A stretch of 55,851 bases of DNA, from contig JAKLHY010000052.1 in the NCBI GenBank assembly GCA_022709905.1, positions 1 through 55,851 of the forward strand, in the 5' to 3' direction. Numbering within the stretch: the stretch's first letter is position 1; each line of letters begins with the position of its first letter. Source of the stretch: Verrucomicrobiota bacterium (lineage in GTDB: Bacteria > Verrucomicrobiota > Verrucomicrobiia > Limisphaerales > UBA1319). A program made the position numbers and the translations under genes. Of this stretch, positions 17,077 to 26,532 are shown piece after piece. The notes beneath the pieces are model-generated. The model had not been told where the DNA came from and made no database searches. It saw only the letters and a list, made by a program, of their open reading frames with translations.

Positions 17077-18048
17077 TCAGTCCGGATAGCCCTGAGGATG
17101 CCGGCGGTGCCATTGCCAGGCGGAGGCCACGATGTCGTCGAGGCGCGGATAACGCGGTTTCCAGCCCAGTTCGCGGACCGCCCTGTCAGCGGCGGCGACC
17201 AGCCGCGGGGGATCTCCCGGACGCCGGGATTGATTCACGGTGGCGATGGAATGCCCTGTGATTTTTTCGCAGGCCTGGATGACCTGCCGGACGGAGTATC
17301 CGTCGCCATTGCCCAGGTTGAAGAACCCGGCGATCCCCGGTTTCATGGCAAGGATATGAGCCTGCGCAAGGTCGGTCACGTGAATGTAATCCCGGATGCA
17401 GGTGCCGTCGGGTGTGGGGTAATCGGTGCCGAAGATCGAGCATTCGGACGCCTGGCCGAGGACCACCTTGAGCACATTGGGAATCAGGTGAGTCTCGACG
17501 CGATGATGTTCACCGCAGCGTTCGCTGGCCCCGGCGGCATTGAAGTACCGAAAGGCCACGAATTCGAGCCCATGGATTTGGTGATACCACTTCAGGATTC
17601 TTTCAAACATCAACTTGGATTCGCCATAGGGATTGATCGGTTGTTGAGGCAAATCTTCGTTCATCGGCACGCGTTCGGGGACGCCGTAGGTGGCGCAGGT
17701 GGAACTGAAGATCAGTTTGCGCACGCCCATTTCGCGGGCGGCCTCGATGAGGTTCAATCCATAAGCGACGTTGTTGGCAAAGTATTTGCCGGGTTGAGCC
17801 ATGGATTCGCTCACGAGCGCGAGGGCCGCGAAATGGATGATCACCTCGGGCCGAGCGTCCGCGATGGCGGATCGGAGGCCTTCGCGATCGCTCAGGCATA
17901 CTTGAACAAAACGCGCTCGGGGATCCACCGCCGATCGGTGTCCCTCGCTTAAACTATCCAATACGGTCACGGTGTGGCCAGCCTGTAACAGCTCTTCCAC
18001 ACATACGGAGCCGATGTAGCCGGCTCCCCCTGTAACAACAACATTCAT
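17077..18048 (-). CDS. galE: UDP-glucose 4-epimerase
   Basis: A 323-aa extended short-chain dehydrogenase/reductase that interconverts UDP-glucose and UDP-galactose. Visible are GGAGYIG (NAD binding, residues 7-13), SSTCATYG, the catalytic YGESK, and the C-terminal NLGNGDGYSVRQV and RPGDPPRLVA typical of GalE. Length is slightly short of the usual 330-340. It stands alone between prfB and the divergent Tat-protein gene. Confidence 0.95.
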   Translation of the reverse strand: MNVVVTGGAGYIGSVCVEELLQAGHTVTVLDSLSEGHRSAVDPRARFVQVCLSDREGLRSAIADARPEVIIHFAALALVSESMAQPGKYFANNVAYGLNLIEAAREMGVRKLIFSSTCATYGVPERVPMNEDLPQQPINPYGESKLMFERILKWYHQIHGLEFVAFRYFNAAGASERCGEHHRVETHLIPNVLKVVLGQASECSIFGTDYPTPDGTCIRDYIHVTDLAQAHILAMKPGIAGFFNLGNGDGYSVRQVIQACEKITGHSIATVNQSRRPGDPPRLVAAADRAVRELGWKPRYPRLDDIVASAWQWHRRHPQGYPD

Positions 18049-18098
18049 GAGGAGGCACCATAGGGGTCCTTGTCCGGATCGAAAAGCCTAAAGAACCA

Positions 18099-18144
18099 GG
18101 GGTTGAGGATTGCTTTATGAGGCCGGTTCGGTAGACTCAACCCC
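18099..18144. promoter_or_regulatory. Inverted repeat in divergent promoter region
   Basis: GGGGTTGAG at 18099-18107 is complementary to CTCAACCCC at 18136-18144, separated by 28 bases, in the 137-base gap between divergent galE and the Tat-protein gene. It could be an operator or a leader hairpin; nothing ties it to a regulator. Confidence 0.3.
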
Positions 18145-18185
18145 AATCCCTGAGACAAACAAAACATTCTGATGGCCCGGATACC

Positions 18186-19751
18186 ATGAAAGACTTCGAG
18201 TTTTCCCCTGGGTGCGCTTGTTGCTCACTGAACCGACGCCAATTCCTTTCGCGCAGCGGCTCCGCATGTGCCGGCGCCCTTGCCCTGTTGTCGACTCCTA
18301 CTTGGCTGGAGGCAAAGCCGGATGCCGACAAAGTGCGGGTTCGTGTCGTTTACGCCTTGCACGCTCCCCGTCAACCCGGCCCGGATTGGCCAAACAAAGG
18401 CTTCGATTTCGTGCCGGTCATGGAGCGGATCAATACGACGCTGGCCAAACGATGCCGTGGCTTCGAGTTCGTCAACGCCCTGGCAACGGGGCCGGAAGAC
18501 GCTAAAAAGATCCTCGAGGCGGACAAATTGGGTGGCATTGATGGTTATATCGTCTACCAGATGAACTGCTGGAACCAGGTTGCTCAGACGATTGCGACTT
18601 CCGGCAAACCGGTGTTGTATGCCGATTTTCAGTACGGGGGCAGTGGAGGGTTTCTGGTATACACGGCCGCGTTCCTTCGCAATAAGGCGCAGAATGTCGG
18701 TTTCGTCGCATCCTCGGACCTGGATGATCTTGTCGCGGCCGTGAAGTGTTTCCGCCAAGTCAAGACCTCGGGCAATTCCATGGAATTTGCCGCCCTCACT
18801 ACCCAGGCCCGATCGAAGGCCACGGCTCGAGCCGGCAAGCAGAGCCGGAAATCGGATTCCCTGAATCTGTTGTCCACGGGTGATTGTGTTAAAAAACTCA
18901 AGGAATCCAAAATCCTGGCTGTGCGAAGCCAGGAATCAGGCCCCGCAGGTGAAGTGTTGGGGATTCCTGTTGTTCATGTGCCATTCCAGGAAGTCAACGA
19001 TGCCTGGAAAGCGGCGGACAAAGACCAAAGCTGCGCCCTGGCGGATGCCTGGCAGAAGAATGCCTCGGTGATAAAGGATGTCAGTCGCGAAACCCTGGAA
19101 CAATCCGCCGCCATGTATTTGGGGATGAAATCGGTGCTGAAGAAACACGGCGCCAATGCCATTACCGTAAACTGCCTGGGAGGATTCTACGGCGGACATA
19201 TCCATGCCTATCCCTGCCTTGGATTCCATCAGTTGCTCAATGAAGGCCTTGTGGGCGCCTGCGAGTGCGACGTCCGATCCACCGCTACCATGGTGGCTAT
19301 GACCGCACTCACCCAGGGCCGTCCCGGTTACATCTCGGATCCGGTCATTGACACATCCAAGCGCCAGATTATCTATGCCCACTGTGTCGCCTCCAACAGG
19401 GCATTCGGACCTCAGGGACCGGCTAATCCATTCCAGATTCTGACCCATTCCGAGGATCGTCAGGGTGCCTCCGTGCGATCCATTTTGCCGGTCGGATACC
19501 TGACAACCACCCTGGAAGTAACCCAGGAACGCAAGGAAATCCTCATGCACCAGGCCGTTGCGGTGGACAATTCCCCCGATGACCGCGCCTGCCGGACAAA
19601 ACTGGCAGCCGAACCGGTGGGTGACCTTGAGAAGTTGTTCACCATGTGGGACCAATGGGGCTGGCACCGGGTGACCTTCTACGGTGACCTGAAATCTCCA
19701 GTTTACGCCTTGGCGGATGCCCTCGGGTGGAAAGTGGTCGAGGAAGCCTGA
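18186..19751 (+). CDS. Tat-exported protein with L-fucose isomerase-like fold
   Basis: A 521-aa protein with a twin-arginine signal (LNRRQFLSRSGSACAGALALL) preceded by an unusual CACC cluster. The mature part looks like the FucI/AraA isomerase superfamily: IDGYIVYQMNCWNQVAQTIA, then ITVNCLGGFYGGHIHAYPCLGFHQLLNEG, GACECDVRSTATMVAM, the late 'D...HC' segment (DTSKRQIIYAHCVAS) and a C-terminal YALADALGW. Glu and Asp in the CECD motif and the later His fit the metal ligands of that family. A periplasmic location would be unusual for a sugar isomerase, so the role is unknown. It is monocistronic and tail-to-tail with rny with no bases between the stops. Confidence 0.65.
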   Translation: MKDFEFSPGCACCSLNRRQFLSRSGSACAGALALLSTPTWLEAKPDADKVRVRVVYALHAPRQPGPDWPNKGFDFVPVMERINTTLAKRCRGFEFVNALATGPEDAKKILEADKLGGIDGYIVYQMNCWNQVAQTIATSGKPVLYADFQYGGSGGFLVYTAAFLRNKAQNVGFVASSDLDDLVAAVKCFRQVKTSGNSMEFAALTTQARSKATARAGKQSRKSDSLNLLSTGDCVKKLKESKILAVRSQESGPAGEVLGIPVVHVPFQEVNDAWKAADKDQSCALADAWQKNASVIKDVSRETLEQSAAMYLGMKSVLKKHGANAITVNCLGGFYGGHIHAYPCLGFHQLLNEGLVGACECDVRSTATMVAMTALTQGRPGYISDPVIDTSKRQIIYAHCVASNRAFGPQGPANPFQILTHSEDRQGASVRSILPVGYLTTTLEVTQERKEILMHQAVAVDNSPDDRACRTKLAAEPVGDLEKLFTMWDQWGWHRVTFYGDLKSPVYALADALGWKVVEEA

Positions 19752-21317
19752 TTACTTGGCAAACTCAATACAGCGGGTTTCCCGAATCACAGTCACCCGG
19801 ATCTGACCCGGGTATTGAAGGCCTTCCTCGATTTTGTGCGCCATCGTGCGCGCAACCGCGAAGGCCTGCTCGTCGCTGATTTGGTCCGGTTGCACCATCA
19901 CTCGCAATTCACGACCGGCTTGAACCGCATAACACTTTTCAACGCCTGGAAATGAGAGCCCGATCTTTTCCAGGTTCTCCAGCCGCTTCAAGTAGGTGTC
20001 CATGCTCTCTGACCGGGCGCCAGGACGCGAGGCGCTGATGGCATCGGCGGCACTCACCAGCGCGCCAATCGCGGAGATGGCCGCCACTTCGTTGTGGTGT
20101 GCCGCCACCGCGTTAACCACCTCGTCAGATTCACCGTAACGTTTGACGAGGTCAGCGCCGATTTGGGCATGGGCACCTTCGACCTCGTGATTAACAGCTT
20201 TACCGATATCGTGCAATAAACCCGCCCGTTTAGCCGTTGCGATATTCAGGTTGAGTTCCGCCGCCATCATCCCGGCCAAGTGGGCGACCTCAATGCTGTG
20301 TGCGAGAACATTTTGGGAAAAGCTATGACGGAACTTTAGTCGTCCCAGAAGCTTAGCGATGGGTTCCTGCATCGGCGGAAGGCCGGTCCCGTAGATGGCT
20401 TCTTCTCCAGCCCGTAGAATGGCTTCATCGATTTCTTCGGTGACTTTAGCGGTAACTTCCTCGATTCGGGAGGGGTGGATCCGGCCATCCTGGATGAGAC
20501 GGTGCATTGCGAGCCGGGCGATTTCGCGTCGAACCGGATCGAAGGCCGACAGGACAACGGCATTGGGGGTGTCATCGATGAGGACGGTGACGCCTGTGGC
20601 TGCTTCGAAGGCCCGGATGTTGCGGCCTTCTCTGCCGATAATGCGGCCTTTAATTTCTTCGTTTGGGAGGGCGATGGTTGCGGTATTGGTTTCGAACGAA
20701 TGATCGCCGGCGTAGCGCTGAATGGCGTTGCTGATAATCCGCCGGGCTTCCTGTTCGGACCGCAGCCGGGCGTCTTCAAGGATATGGCGGGACAAATCAG
20801 AGGCATCTCGGAGGCTTTCCTCCTCAATTTCTTTCAAGATCAGGGCTCGGGCTTCATCCGCGGTAACATGAGCGGCTTTGAGGAGTTGCTCCCTGCGCAA
20901 TTGGATCTGTTGGGCGAGTTCTTTGCTTTGGTTCTCGAGGGAGGTTTCCTTCTGTTTGAGGAGGTTTTCCTGGTTGCGGAGAGAGTGTTCCTGCTGGACC
21001 AAGCCTTCCAGTTGGCGGTTGATCAATTCGTCACGCTGATTGAGGCGGTGCTCGAGTTCCGCGAGTTCCTGGCGGCGTTGAGAAAAACTCTTCTCGGCAT
21101 CAAGTCGTTGCGCAAGAAGTTCTTCGTTGGCCTTAAGATGGCTCTCGCGAACTATGGCCTCGGCGTCTTGCCGGGCTTTTTCCAAAAAGGCTTCAGCCTC
21201 CTGCTTTTGCTTGGACTTAAAGTGGGATTCCTTCCATTTAAGCAGCAAATATCCCAAAGCCACTCCTACCCCCAAAAAGGCCAAGCCTTCGAAGTAACTA
21301 TTTGCTAATAAACTCAT
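19752..21317 (-). CDS. rny: Ribonuclease Y
   Basis: A 521-aa membrane-anchored endoribonuclease that starts mRNA decay. It has an N-terminal transmembrane helix (about residues 10-27), a long coiled coil (about 35-180, rich in Glu, Gln and Lys), a KH domain (GRIIGREGRNIRAFEAATGV, about 228) and an HD domain (HSIEVAHLAG ... AGLLHDIGKAV, about 340-372) with the AHHNEV segment. Length and order are standard for RNase Y. It is the last gene of rarA - 5-FCL - rny, two bases after the preceding stop. Confidence 0.97.
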   Translation of the reverse strand: MSLLANSYFEGLAFLGVGVALGYLLLKWKESHFKSKQKQEAEAFLEKARQDAEAIVRESHLKANEELLAQRLDAEKSFSQRRQELAELEHRLNQRDELINRQLEGLVQQEHSLRNQENLLKQKETSLENQSKELAQQIQLRREQLLKAAHVTADEARALILKEIEEESLRDASDLSRHILEDARLRSEQEARRIISNAIQRYAGDHSFETNTATIALPNEEIKGRIIGREGRNIRAFEAATGVTVLIDDTPNAVVLSAFDPVRREIARLAMHRLIQDGRIHPSRIEEVTAKVTEEIDEAILRAGEEAIYGTGLPPMQEPIAKLLGRLKFRHSFSQNVLAHSIEVAHLAGMMAAELNLNIATAKRAGLLHDIGKAVNHEVEGAHAQIGADLVKRYGESDEVVNAVAAHHNEVAAISAIGALVSAADAISASRPGARSESMDTYLKRLENLEKIGLSFPGVEKCYAVQAGRELRVMVQPDQISDEQAFAVARTMAHKIEEGLQYPGQIRVTVIRETRCIEFAK

Positions 21318-21319
21318 TT

Positions 21320-21922
21320 TCAGACCTTCCCAGGACTAGCAAAGTGCCACTGAGAAGGGGTCAGGATGCAATTCAATACAATATCATGCGGTTCCAAGGG
21401 AATCTCCGAACATATCTGTTCGTCCCATCCAATGCCGCAATGGATTCCACCGGCTTCCGATAATAACCGGTCATAATAACCCTTTCCACGGCCCAACCGC
21501 CGGCCGCTTGGGGCAAAGCCTACACCAGGTACCAGGGCTAAGTCCAGCGACTTTAACGCCATCGGCGCGCAATGACTGGCTGGTTCTCGAATTCCCATCA
21601 ACCCGGCTTTGAGATCTTGTTCCGCGTTTTTCACCTCTCGGGCCTCGTATACCCGCCGATTTCGATCGTAATGAGGCAGGCCGACCTGTTTGCCTTCGCC
21701 CAATGCCTGAATCAAAAGCGGCCAAAGGTCCACCTCGCCAGGCATGGGAGCAAAAAAAAGGATCGAGCGCGCGTTCTGATAGGCGGTCCAGGAGCGCAGT
21801 GTGCCGCAAACCCTCCGAGAATCGGCCTCTTGTTGAGCAACCGGCATTGCCTTGACGGCCGCGCATAGCTTGGCGCGCAAATCGGCCTTCATACGGCGGA
21901 TGGGTGATTCCTGAGGATTCAC
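21320..21922 (-). CDS. 5-formyltetrahydrofolate cyclo-ligase
   Basis: A 200-aa cytoplasmic enzyme that converts 5-formyl-THF to 5,10-methenyl-THF with ATP. The family signature PSGRRLGRGKGYYDRLL is near residue 150, and PMPGEVDLWPLL and LALVPGVGF precede it. I chose GTG 21922 because it overlaps the rarA stop as GTGA and has AAGGAG about 11 bases upstream; ATG 21892 is the alternative and a frame to 21964 is open. It sits between rarA and rny in one minus-strand operon. Confidence 0.93.
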   Translation of the reverse strand: MNPQESPIRRMKADLRAKLCAAVKAMPVAQQEADSRRVCGTLRSWTAYQNARSILFFAPMPGEVDLWPLLIQALGEGKQVGLPHYDRNRRVYEAREVKNAEQDLKAGLMGIREPASHCAPMALKSLDLALVPGVGFAPSGRRLGRGKGYYDRLLSEAGGIHCGIGWDEQICSEIPLEPHDIVLNCILTPSQWHFASPGKV

Positions 21923-23298
21923 GACGGCTTTTTCTCCTTGGTTTGATCGAGCATCGCCCGCCATCGATCGAGTCGATCTTTGATCTTTTTTTCAACTCCT
22001 TGTTCGGTGGGTTCGTAGAAATGTTTTATGGCGCCCAAATAATCCTGGGCAACAAAGTGATCGGGAAAACTATGGGCGTATTGGTAGTTCTGACCGTGCC
22101 CCAAACGTTCAGCGCCCCGGTAATGCGCATCCTTGAGATGATCTGGAACCGCCAGGGTGCGCCCCGATCGAATGGCTTCCAACGCGGCGTCAATGGCCGT
22201 GATAGCGCTGTTGCTTTTATGCGCGGTGGCAATGTAGATCGTGGCCTCAGCCAGTGGGATTCGGGCTTCCGGCCAGCCGATGAACTCCGACGCCTGATTC
22301 GCCGCTTGCGCCAGGATTAATGCCATGGGATCCGCCAAACCCACATCCTCAGCCGCACAGATGACCATTCGGCGCGCGATGAACCGAGGGTCCTCGCCTG
22401 CATGAATCATTTTGGCCAACCAATAGAGAGCGGCATCGGGATCGCCCCCTCGCATTGATTTAATGTAAGCCGAAATCGTGTCGTAATGAGCATCTCCGTC
22501 GCCATCGTAGACCACCGCCTTGCGTTGAATGCTCTGTTCGGCCACCTCCAGGCCGACTCGGATGACGCCCTGGGGATCCGGCGCGGTGGTGAGCGCAGCC
22601 ACTTCGAGTGAGTTAAGCGCCTTTCGGGCATCACCATCCGCGACCCGCGCCAAATGCCCTAAAGCCGACTCCTCCACCTGCGTTTTAAGATGACCCAGGC
22701 CGCAGACCCCGTCGGCCAGCGCCCGTCGCATCAGCAATATCAACTCCTCCTCCGTCAATGGCTTCAGCTCAAATATTTGCGAGCGCGAAACCAGAGGCGC
22801 GTTCACAAAGAAGAAAGGATTGTGCGTTGTCGCGCCAATTAATCGGATGACACCGGCTTCAACATCAGGCAACAACACGTCCTGCTGCGCCTTGTTAAAG
22901 CGATGGATTTCATCGATAAACACAATGGTATACTGCCCCGTGTTCGCCAGGCGGTTGGCCGCCGAAGCCAGCACCCGGCGCATATCGGCCACGTTGGATT
23001 CCACACCGCTCAGGCGCTCGAATTTGGAACGCGTCTGACTTGCAATAACCTGGGCCAGAGTGGTTTTTCCAGTTCCTGGCGGACCGTAGAAGATCACAGA
23101 TTGAATCCGATCCGCTTCGATGGACCGGCGCAGGAGCTGGCCAGGCCCCAAAATGTGAGTCTGACCGACGATTTCCTCCAGACGACGAGGGCGCAGACGG
23201 GCAGCCAGAGGTTGATAGCCCTGGGACGGAACCGCCGGTGTATTCGGCGGTTGGCCCGCTGTTTCGGATGCACCGGTAAAAAGATCGGCCTGCGCCAT
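21919..23298 (-). CDS. rarA: Replication-associated recombination protein A (MgsA/RarA AAA+ ATPase)
   Basis: A 459-aa cytoplasmic AAA+ ATPase acting at stalled replication forks. It shows the N-terminal LAARLRPRRLEEIVGQTHI, Walker A YGPPGTGKTTLAQ, Walker B IDEIHRFNKAQQD, the sensor IGATTHNPFF, and the C-terminal tetramerisation domain (SMRGGDPDAALYWLAKMI, then ICAAEDVGLADP and GYLGAIKHFYEP-like ending). Length is typical. It is the first gene of the operon with 5-FCL and rny; the promoter should lie in the 241-base divergent gap before the chemoreceptor gene. Confidence 0.96.
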   Translation of the reverse strand: MAQADLFTGASETAGQPPNTPAVPSQGYQPLAARLRPRRLEEIVGQTHILGPGQLLRRSIEADRIQSVIFYGPPGTGKTTLAQVIASQTRSKFERLSGVESNVADMRRVLASAANRLANTGQYTIVFIDEIHRFNKAQQDVLLPDVEAGVIRLIGATTHNPFFFVNAPLVSRSQIFELKPLTEEELILLMRRALADGVCGLGHLKTQVEESALGHLARVADGDARKALNSLEVAALTTAPDPQGVIRVGLEVAEQSIQRKAVVYDGDGDAHYDTISAYIKSMRGGDPDAALYWLAKMIHAGEDPRFIARRMVICAAEDVGLADPMALILAQAANQASEFIGWPEARIPLAEATIYIATAHKSNSAITAIDAALEAIRSGRTLAVPDHLKDAHYRGAERLGHGQNYQYAHSFPDHFVAQDYLGAIKHFYEPTEQGVEKKIKDRLDRWRAMLDQTKEKKPS

Positions 23299-23539
23299 AC
23301 CTCCTCATAATCCATTCCGAAGCAACTGTCCAGATGCCTCCACCCGTATGGGACGCGGATCGTATCTCTCCCGCCGACACAAAAACCTACGATTCCCTTA
23401 AGGCTGGATGACTTCTGGTTCGATGGCGCGTGACTCCTTTCAATGGGATCACTTGCCGTCCCGTTTTCTTAAAGACTCAAGTCCCAGCCTAGTCCTGCCG
23501 ATTAACCTAAGAACTAGAGACTGAATCTGGAGGCACGCA

Positions 23540-25330
23540 TTGTTTATGTTCAAGAATCTGAACGTCAACCGGAAGCTGGTCATTATTTTGTCCGGCTTGG
23601 GCATGGTGGTATCGCTGGGATTTGCCGTTTTTATCTACGAGGCCGGATCCAAACGGGCCTTGTCCGAAGCGAAACTCAAGGGACAAGAGATGATTCAGCG
23701 TTCGGCACAAATGTTCATGGTGTCCACCGCAAAATTCCATGATGCCTATAACGCCGAGGCCGATGCGAACAAGAAAAAGGCTATTCACGAGGATTGGAAC
23801 CGAACGATCCTCGCTGTGGATACCGCTGTCATCCACGATTTCGGTGCGGACAAACCCCGCGTCCGGTTGATCGGCGACGAGCGCATTACCGGCATCAAAC
23901 CCATGGGAACCGACGCCGTCAAAATTGTGACCCCTTTTGAAGAGAAAGCCTTGAAGGAAATGATGGCCGGAAATGAAATGGTGGAGGAGATTGAAGGCGG
24001 ATTTTATCGAGTGGCCCTGCCCCTCCTCAACAACATGCATCCGGGTTGCGCGGAATGTCATGGTTTGAGCGTGACCGGTCGGATTGTGATGGGATCTGTG
24101 AACGCCTACATTCCGCTGAAAGGACTGATGCTCCAAGCCCGGCAGGAGGCGATATGGACGGCGGCAACCATTGCCGGAACGATCCTGGCAATGGTGGTTT
24201 TTATTGGATTTTTCATCAACCGCAGCATGGTCAGACCGGTTCGGAGTATTATTGGCAAACTACTGACGTCCTCAGACCAGGTCAACGGTTCATCAGGCCA
24301 TGTCTCCGCGGCAAGTCAGGCCTTGGCTGAGGGCGCTAGCCAGCAGGCTGCCTCCCTCGAGGAAACCAGTTCCTCTTTGGAGGAGATGGCGAGCATGACC
24401 CAAAGAAACGCCGAAGGCGCCCGCGGCGCCAAGGATTTGGCTGGTCAGGCTAAAACCGCCGCGCAAGAGGGATCCCAGAGCACGGCCGCCATGAACGACG
24501 CGATGAATTCGATCCAGTCGTCGAGCGACGAAATGCGGGCCGCCATGGACGCCGTCAAGACCTCGAATGACGAGGTGTCGAAAATCATCAAGACCATCGA
24601 TGAAATCGCGTTCCAGACCAATATCCTGGCTTTGAACGCGGCCGTCGAGGCGGCGCGGGCCGGCGAAGCCGGCATGGGATTTGCCGTGGTGGCGGATGAA
24701 GTGCGCAGCCTCGCACAGAAAAGCGCGCAGGCGGCGCGTGAAACCGCCGAGAAAATCGAGGCCGCTGTGCAGCGCAGCGAACAGGGCGTCCGAGTCAGCG
24801 AAAAGGTCAACGAACAACTGAAACAGGTGGTCACTCGGGCTCGGGACGTCCAAACCAAACTCGGTGGGATTGTTCAGAAGGTGCAACAGGTGGACTCGCT
24901 TGTGGCCGAAATCGCGGCCGCCTCGGCCGAGCAAAGCCAAGGGATTGGACAAATCAATAAGGCCGTGGGCGAAATGGACCAAATCACTCAAGCCACAGCC
25001 GCTCGCGCCGAAGAAAGCGCGAGCGCGGCCGAGGAAATGCGCGCCCAATCGGCCGCTCTTCAGCAGGCGGTGGGGGAACTCCAGGTTATGGTGGGAGAAC
25101 ATCACGGAATCCCAACCGAACCGGCTGCATCACGCCCCGCCGTGGTTCCGCCGTCCCCCACGACGATTCCCCCAGCACATCGCCCCCCGCTCTCCCCCAG
25201 AAAACCGGCCCAACCCTCCAACGGGAACGGCAAGGGAAATGGGCATGCCCAGGAATTGCCTCTGCCCACAGTTCACAGACGGCAGGCGGCGTCGGCCGGC
25301 GGCGATGGCAATGGCTTCACCGACTTCTAG
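23540..25330 (+). CDS. Methyl-accepting chemotaxis protein with DUF3365/Tll0287-like heme-type sensor
   Basis: A roughly 595-aa transmembrane chemoreceptor. TM1 is at about residues 10-32. A periplasmic sensor of about 170 residues follows, with a single CAECH (Cys168-His172 from the ATG) in the context HPGCAECHG as in DUF3365 domains that may bind heme c. TM2 is at about 200-222. The cytoplasmic part has the long methylation helices and the hairpin IDEIAFQTNILALNAAVEAARAGEAG. The C-terminus is Pro/Asn/Gly-rich (PAHRPPLSPRKP...). GGAGG at 23529-23533 is 6 bases from TTG 23540 and 12 from ATG 23546, so the TTG may be the real start. No che genes are in the window. I infer a redox, oxygen or NO sensor. 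Confidence 0.9.
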   Translation: MFMFKNLNVNRKLVIILSGLGMVVSLGFAVFIYEAGSKRALSEAKLKGQEMIQRSAQMFMVSTAKFHDAYNAEADANKKKAIHEDWNRTILAVDTAVIHDFGADKPRVRLIGDERITGIKPMGTDAVKIVTPFEEKALKEMMAGNEMVEEIEGGFYRVALPLLNNMHPGCAECHGLSVTGRIVMGSVNAYIPLKGLMLQARQEAIWTAATIAGTILAMVVFIGFFINRSMVRPVRSIIGKLLTSSDQVNGSSGHVSAASQALAEGASQQAASLEETSSSLEEMASMTQRNAEGARGAKDLAGQAKTAAQEGSQSTAAMNDAMNSIQSSSDEMRAAMDAVKTSNDEVSKIIKTIDEIAFQTNILALNAAVEAARAGEAGMGFAVVADEVRSLAQKSAQAARETAEKIEAAVQRSEQGVRVSEKVNEQLKQVVTRARDVQTKLGGIVQKVQQVDSLVAEIAAASAEQSQGIGQINKAVGEMDQITQATAARAEESASAAEEMRAQSAALQQAVGELQVMVGEHHGIPTEPAASRPAVVPPSPTTIPPAHRPPLSPRKPAQPSNGNGKGNGHAQELPLPTVHRRQAASAGGDGNGFTDF

Positions 25331-25437
25331 ACCGGCTGCCAGAAAGAATTGCACCCCGCCGGGATGCACCGCCGACGTTCAATCATTATCTTTTATTTTA
25401 AGGGCTGACCCCAACGACAGGGGGGACGATGATGAAT

Positions 25438-25461
25438 AAAGGCACGGTTGCCCGTGCCTTT
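25438..25461 (+). terminator. Rho-independent terminator after the chemoreceptor gene
   Basis: AAAGGCACGG and CCGTGCCTTT form a 10-bp perfect stem with a TTGC loop, followed by TTCTG. It lies about 110 bases after the chemoreceptor stop and 40 bases past the stop of the convergent gene, and the A-run on the left would serve as a U-tract on the minus strand, so it can work both ways. Confidence 0.8.
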
Positions 25462-25500
25462 TCTGTCAGGTATTTGAAACAATGAACGAAAGCGCGAGTC

Positions 25501-26532
25501 TTACGCGCCCATGCCGTCTTCGAACGAGCCCGAAGCGACCGGCCAGCAGAGGTTATCGCGGACATATTGGATGCCGTTGGTGCTGCAGGCATCGACATCG
25601 CGATAGGCGCTTTCGGCTTCGACGACCAGCGGGGCGGAGGGAGTGCCCATGATTTTGCAGTAACGTTCGGCGTAACCGACGTGGATCATCAATTCGGCGT
25701 AGCGCATCATGTTGAGATCGCCCGTGCCGATGTCCACGAATTGCATGGCGCGTTTGGGCCAGAGCGGTTGCATGGCGCGCAAAGGCATCTGGGGGCGGAC
25801 CACGTGGTTCTTGACGTGGCATCCATAGACTCGATCGGCGACCTTGAGGAACCGGGTTTCGAAATCCTCCCCTTCCCAGCAGTGCGACGGATCGGCGTTT
25901 ACAGTCAGGCATTTGTCGCCGCCGCAGATATTGACCAGCATCAGGAAGTCATCGGCGCACATGGCGCCGGTGCCCGGGTGGATCTCATGGGCCAGGTAAA
26001 GGCCCAGTTCGTTGGCTCGCTTGCGGATCTTCTCGGTCTTTTTGACAAACCGCTCCTGACCTTCTTTGAGCAGATCGAAATCGCCGCCCGACCAGAAACC
26101 CCATGGATATCCCGAGGCCAGTTCCCACCCGAACGCGACGCCCCAAAACATCGGCAGGATCTTGATTTTCAACTCCGCGGCCAGATCAAACAGACGCAGG
26201 ATGTAATCCTCGGCCCATTGCTCGATGTCGGCGGGCGATTTCTTGGCCACATCCCCCGGAATAAAGGGACGAATCGACGGACTGCCGGTCCAGGCCGTGG
26301 TATGCACCCAGAACGGACAGTGACAGGAAATGCCGTCCAGCTTGAGCTCGGCCTGGGTAAAAGCGTCGGCGATTTCCGTGGCTTTCATCAAACCGCTGCC
26401 GGATTGAAGCATGAAATTGGATGGCTGCGCGCCGGCGGCCCCCGAGGTCTTGGCGTATTTCAGAAACTGCGCGAGCGACTTCGCGCCGTGTTGCGCGCCC
26501 TCAATGCTGGGATGGAAACAAGTCTGACCCAT
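25501..26532 (-). CDS. Sugar phosphate isomerase/epimerase (xylose-isomerase-like TIM barrel)
   Basis: A 343-aa cytoplasmic protein without signal peptide. It has the AP-endonuclease-2/xylose isomerase-like barrel pattern: DGISCHCPFWVHTTAW, LAAELKIKILPMFWG, LGLYLAHEIHPGTGAM (metal Glu/His), LTVNADPSHCWEGEDF (Asp/His), YGCHVKNHVV and FVDIGTGDLNMM, ending with VVEAESAYRD (second Glu). Metal ligands at strand ends are therefore all present and I expect an active enzyme, but the sugar is unknown. It is longer than typical members (about 280-300) by an insertion after the second strand (GWELASGYPWGFW). It is monocistronic. Confidence 0.85.
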   Translation of the reverse strand: MGQTCFHPSIEGAQHGAKSLAQFLKYAKTSGAAGAQPSNFMLQSGSGLMKATEIADAFTQAELKLDGISCHCPFWVHTTAWTGSPSIRPFIPGDVAKKSPADIEQWAEDYILRLFDLAAELKIKILPMFWGVAFGWELASGYPWGFWSGGDFDLLKEGQERFVKKTEKIRKRANELGLYLAHEIHPGTGAMCADDFLMLVNICGGDKCLTVNADPSHCWEGEDFETRFLKVADRVYGCHVKNHVVRPQMPLRAMQPLWPKRAMQFVDIGTGDLNMMRYAELMIHVGYAERYCKIMGTPSAPLVVEAESAYRDVDACSTNGIQYVRDNLCWPVASGSFEDGMGA

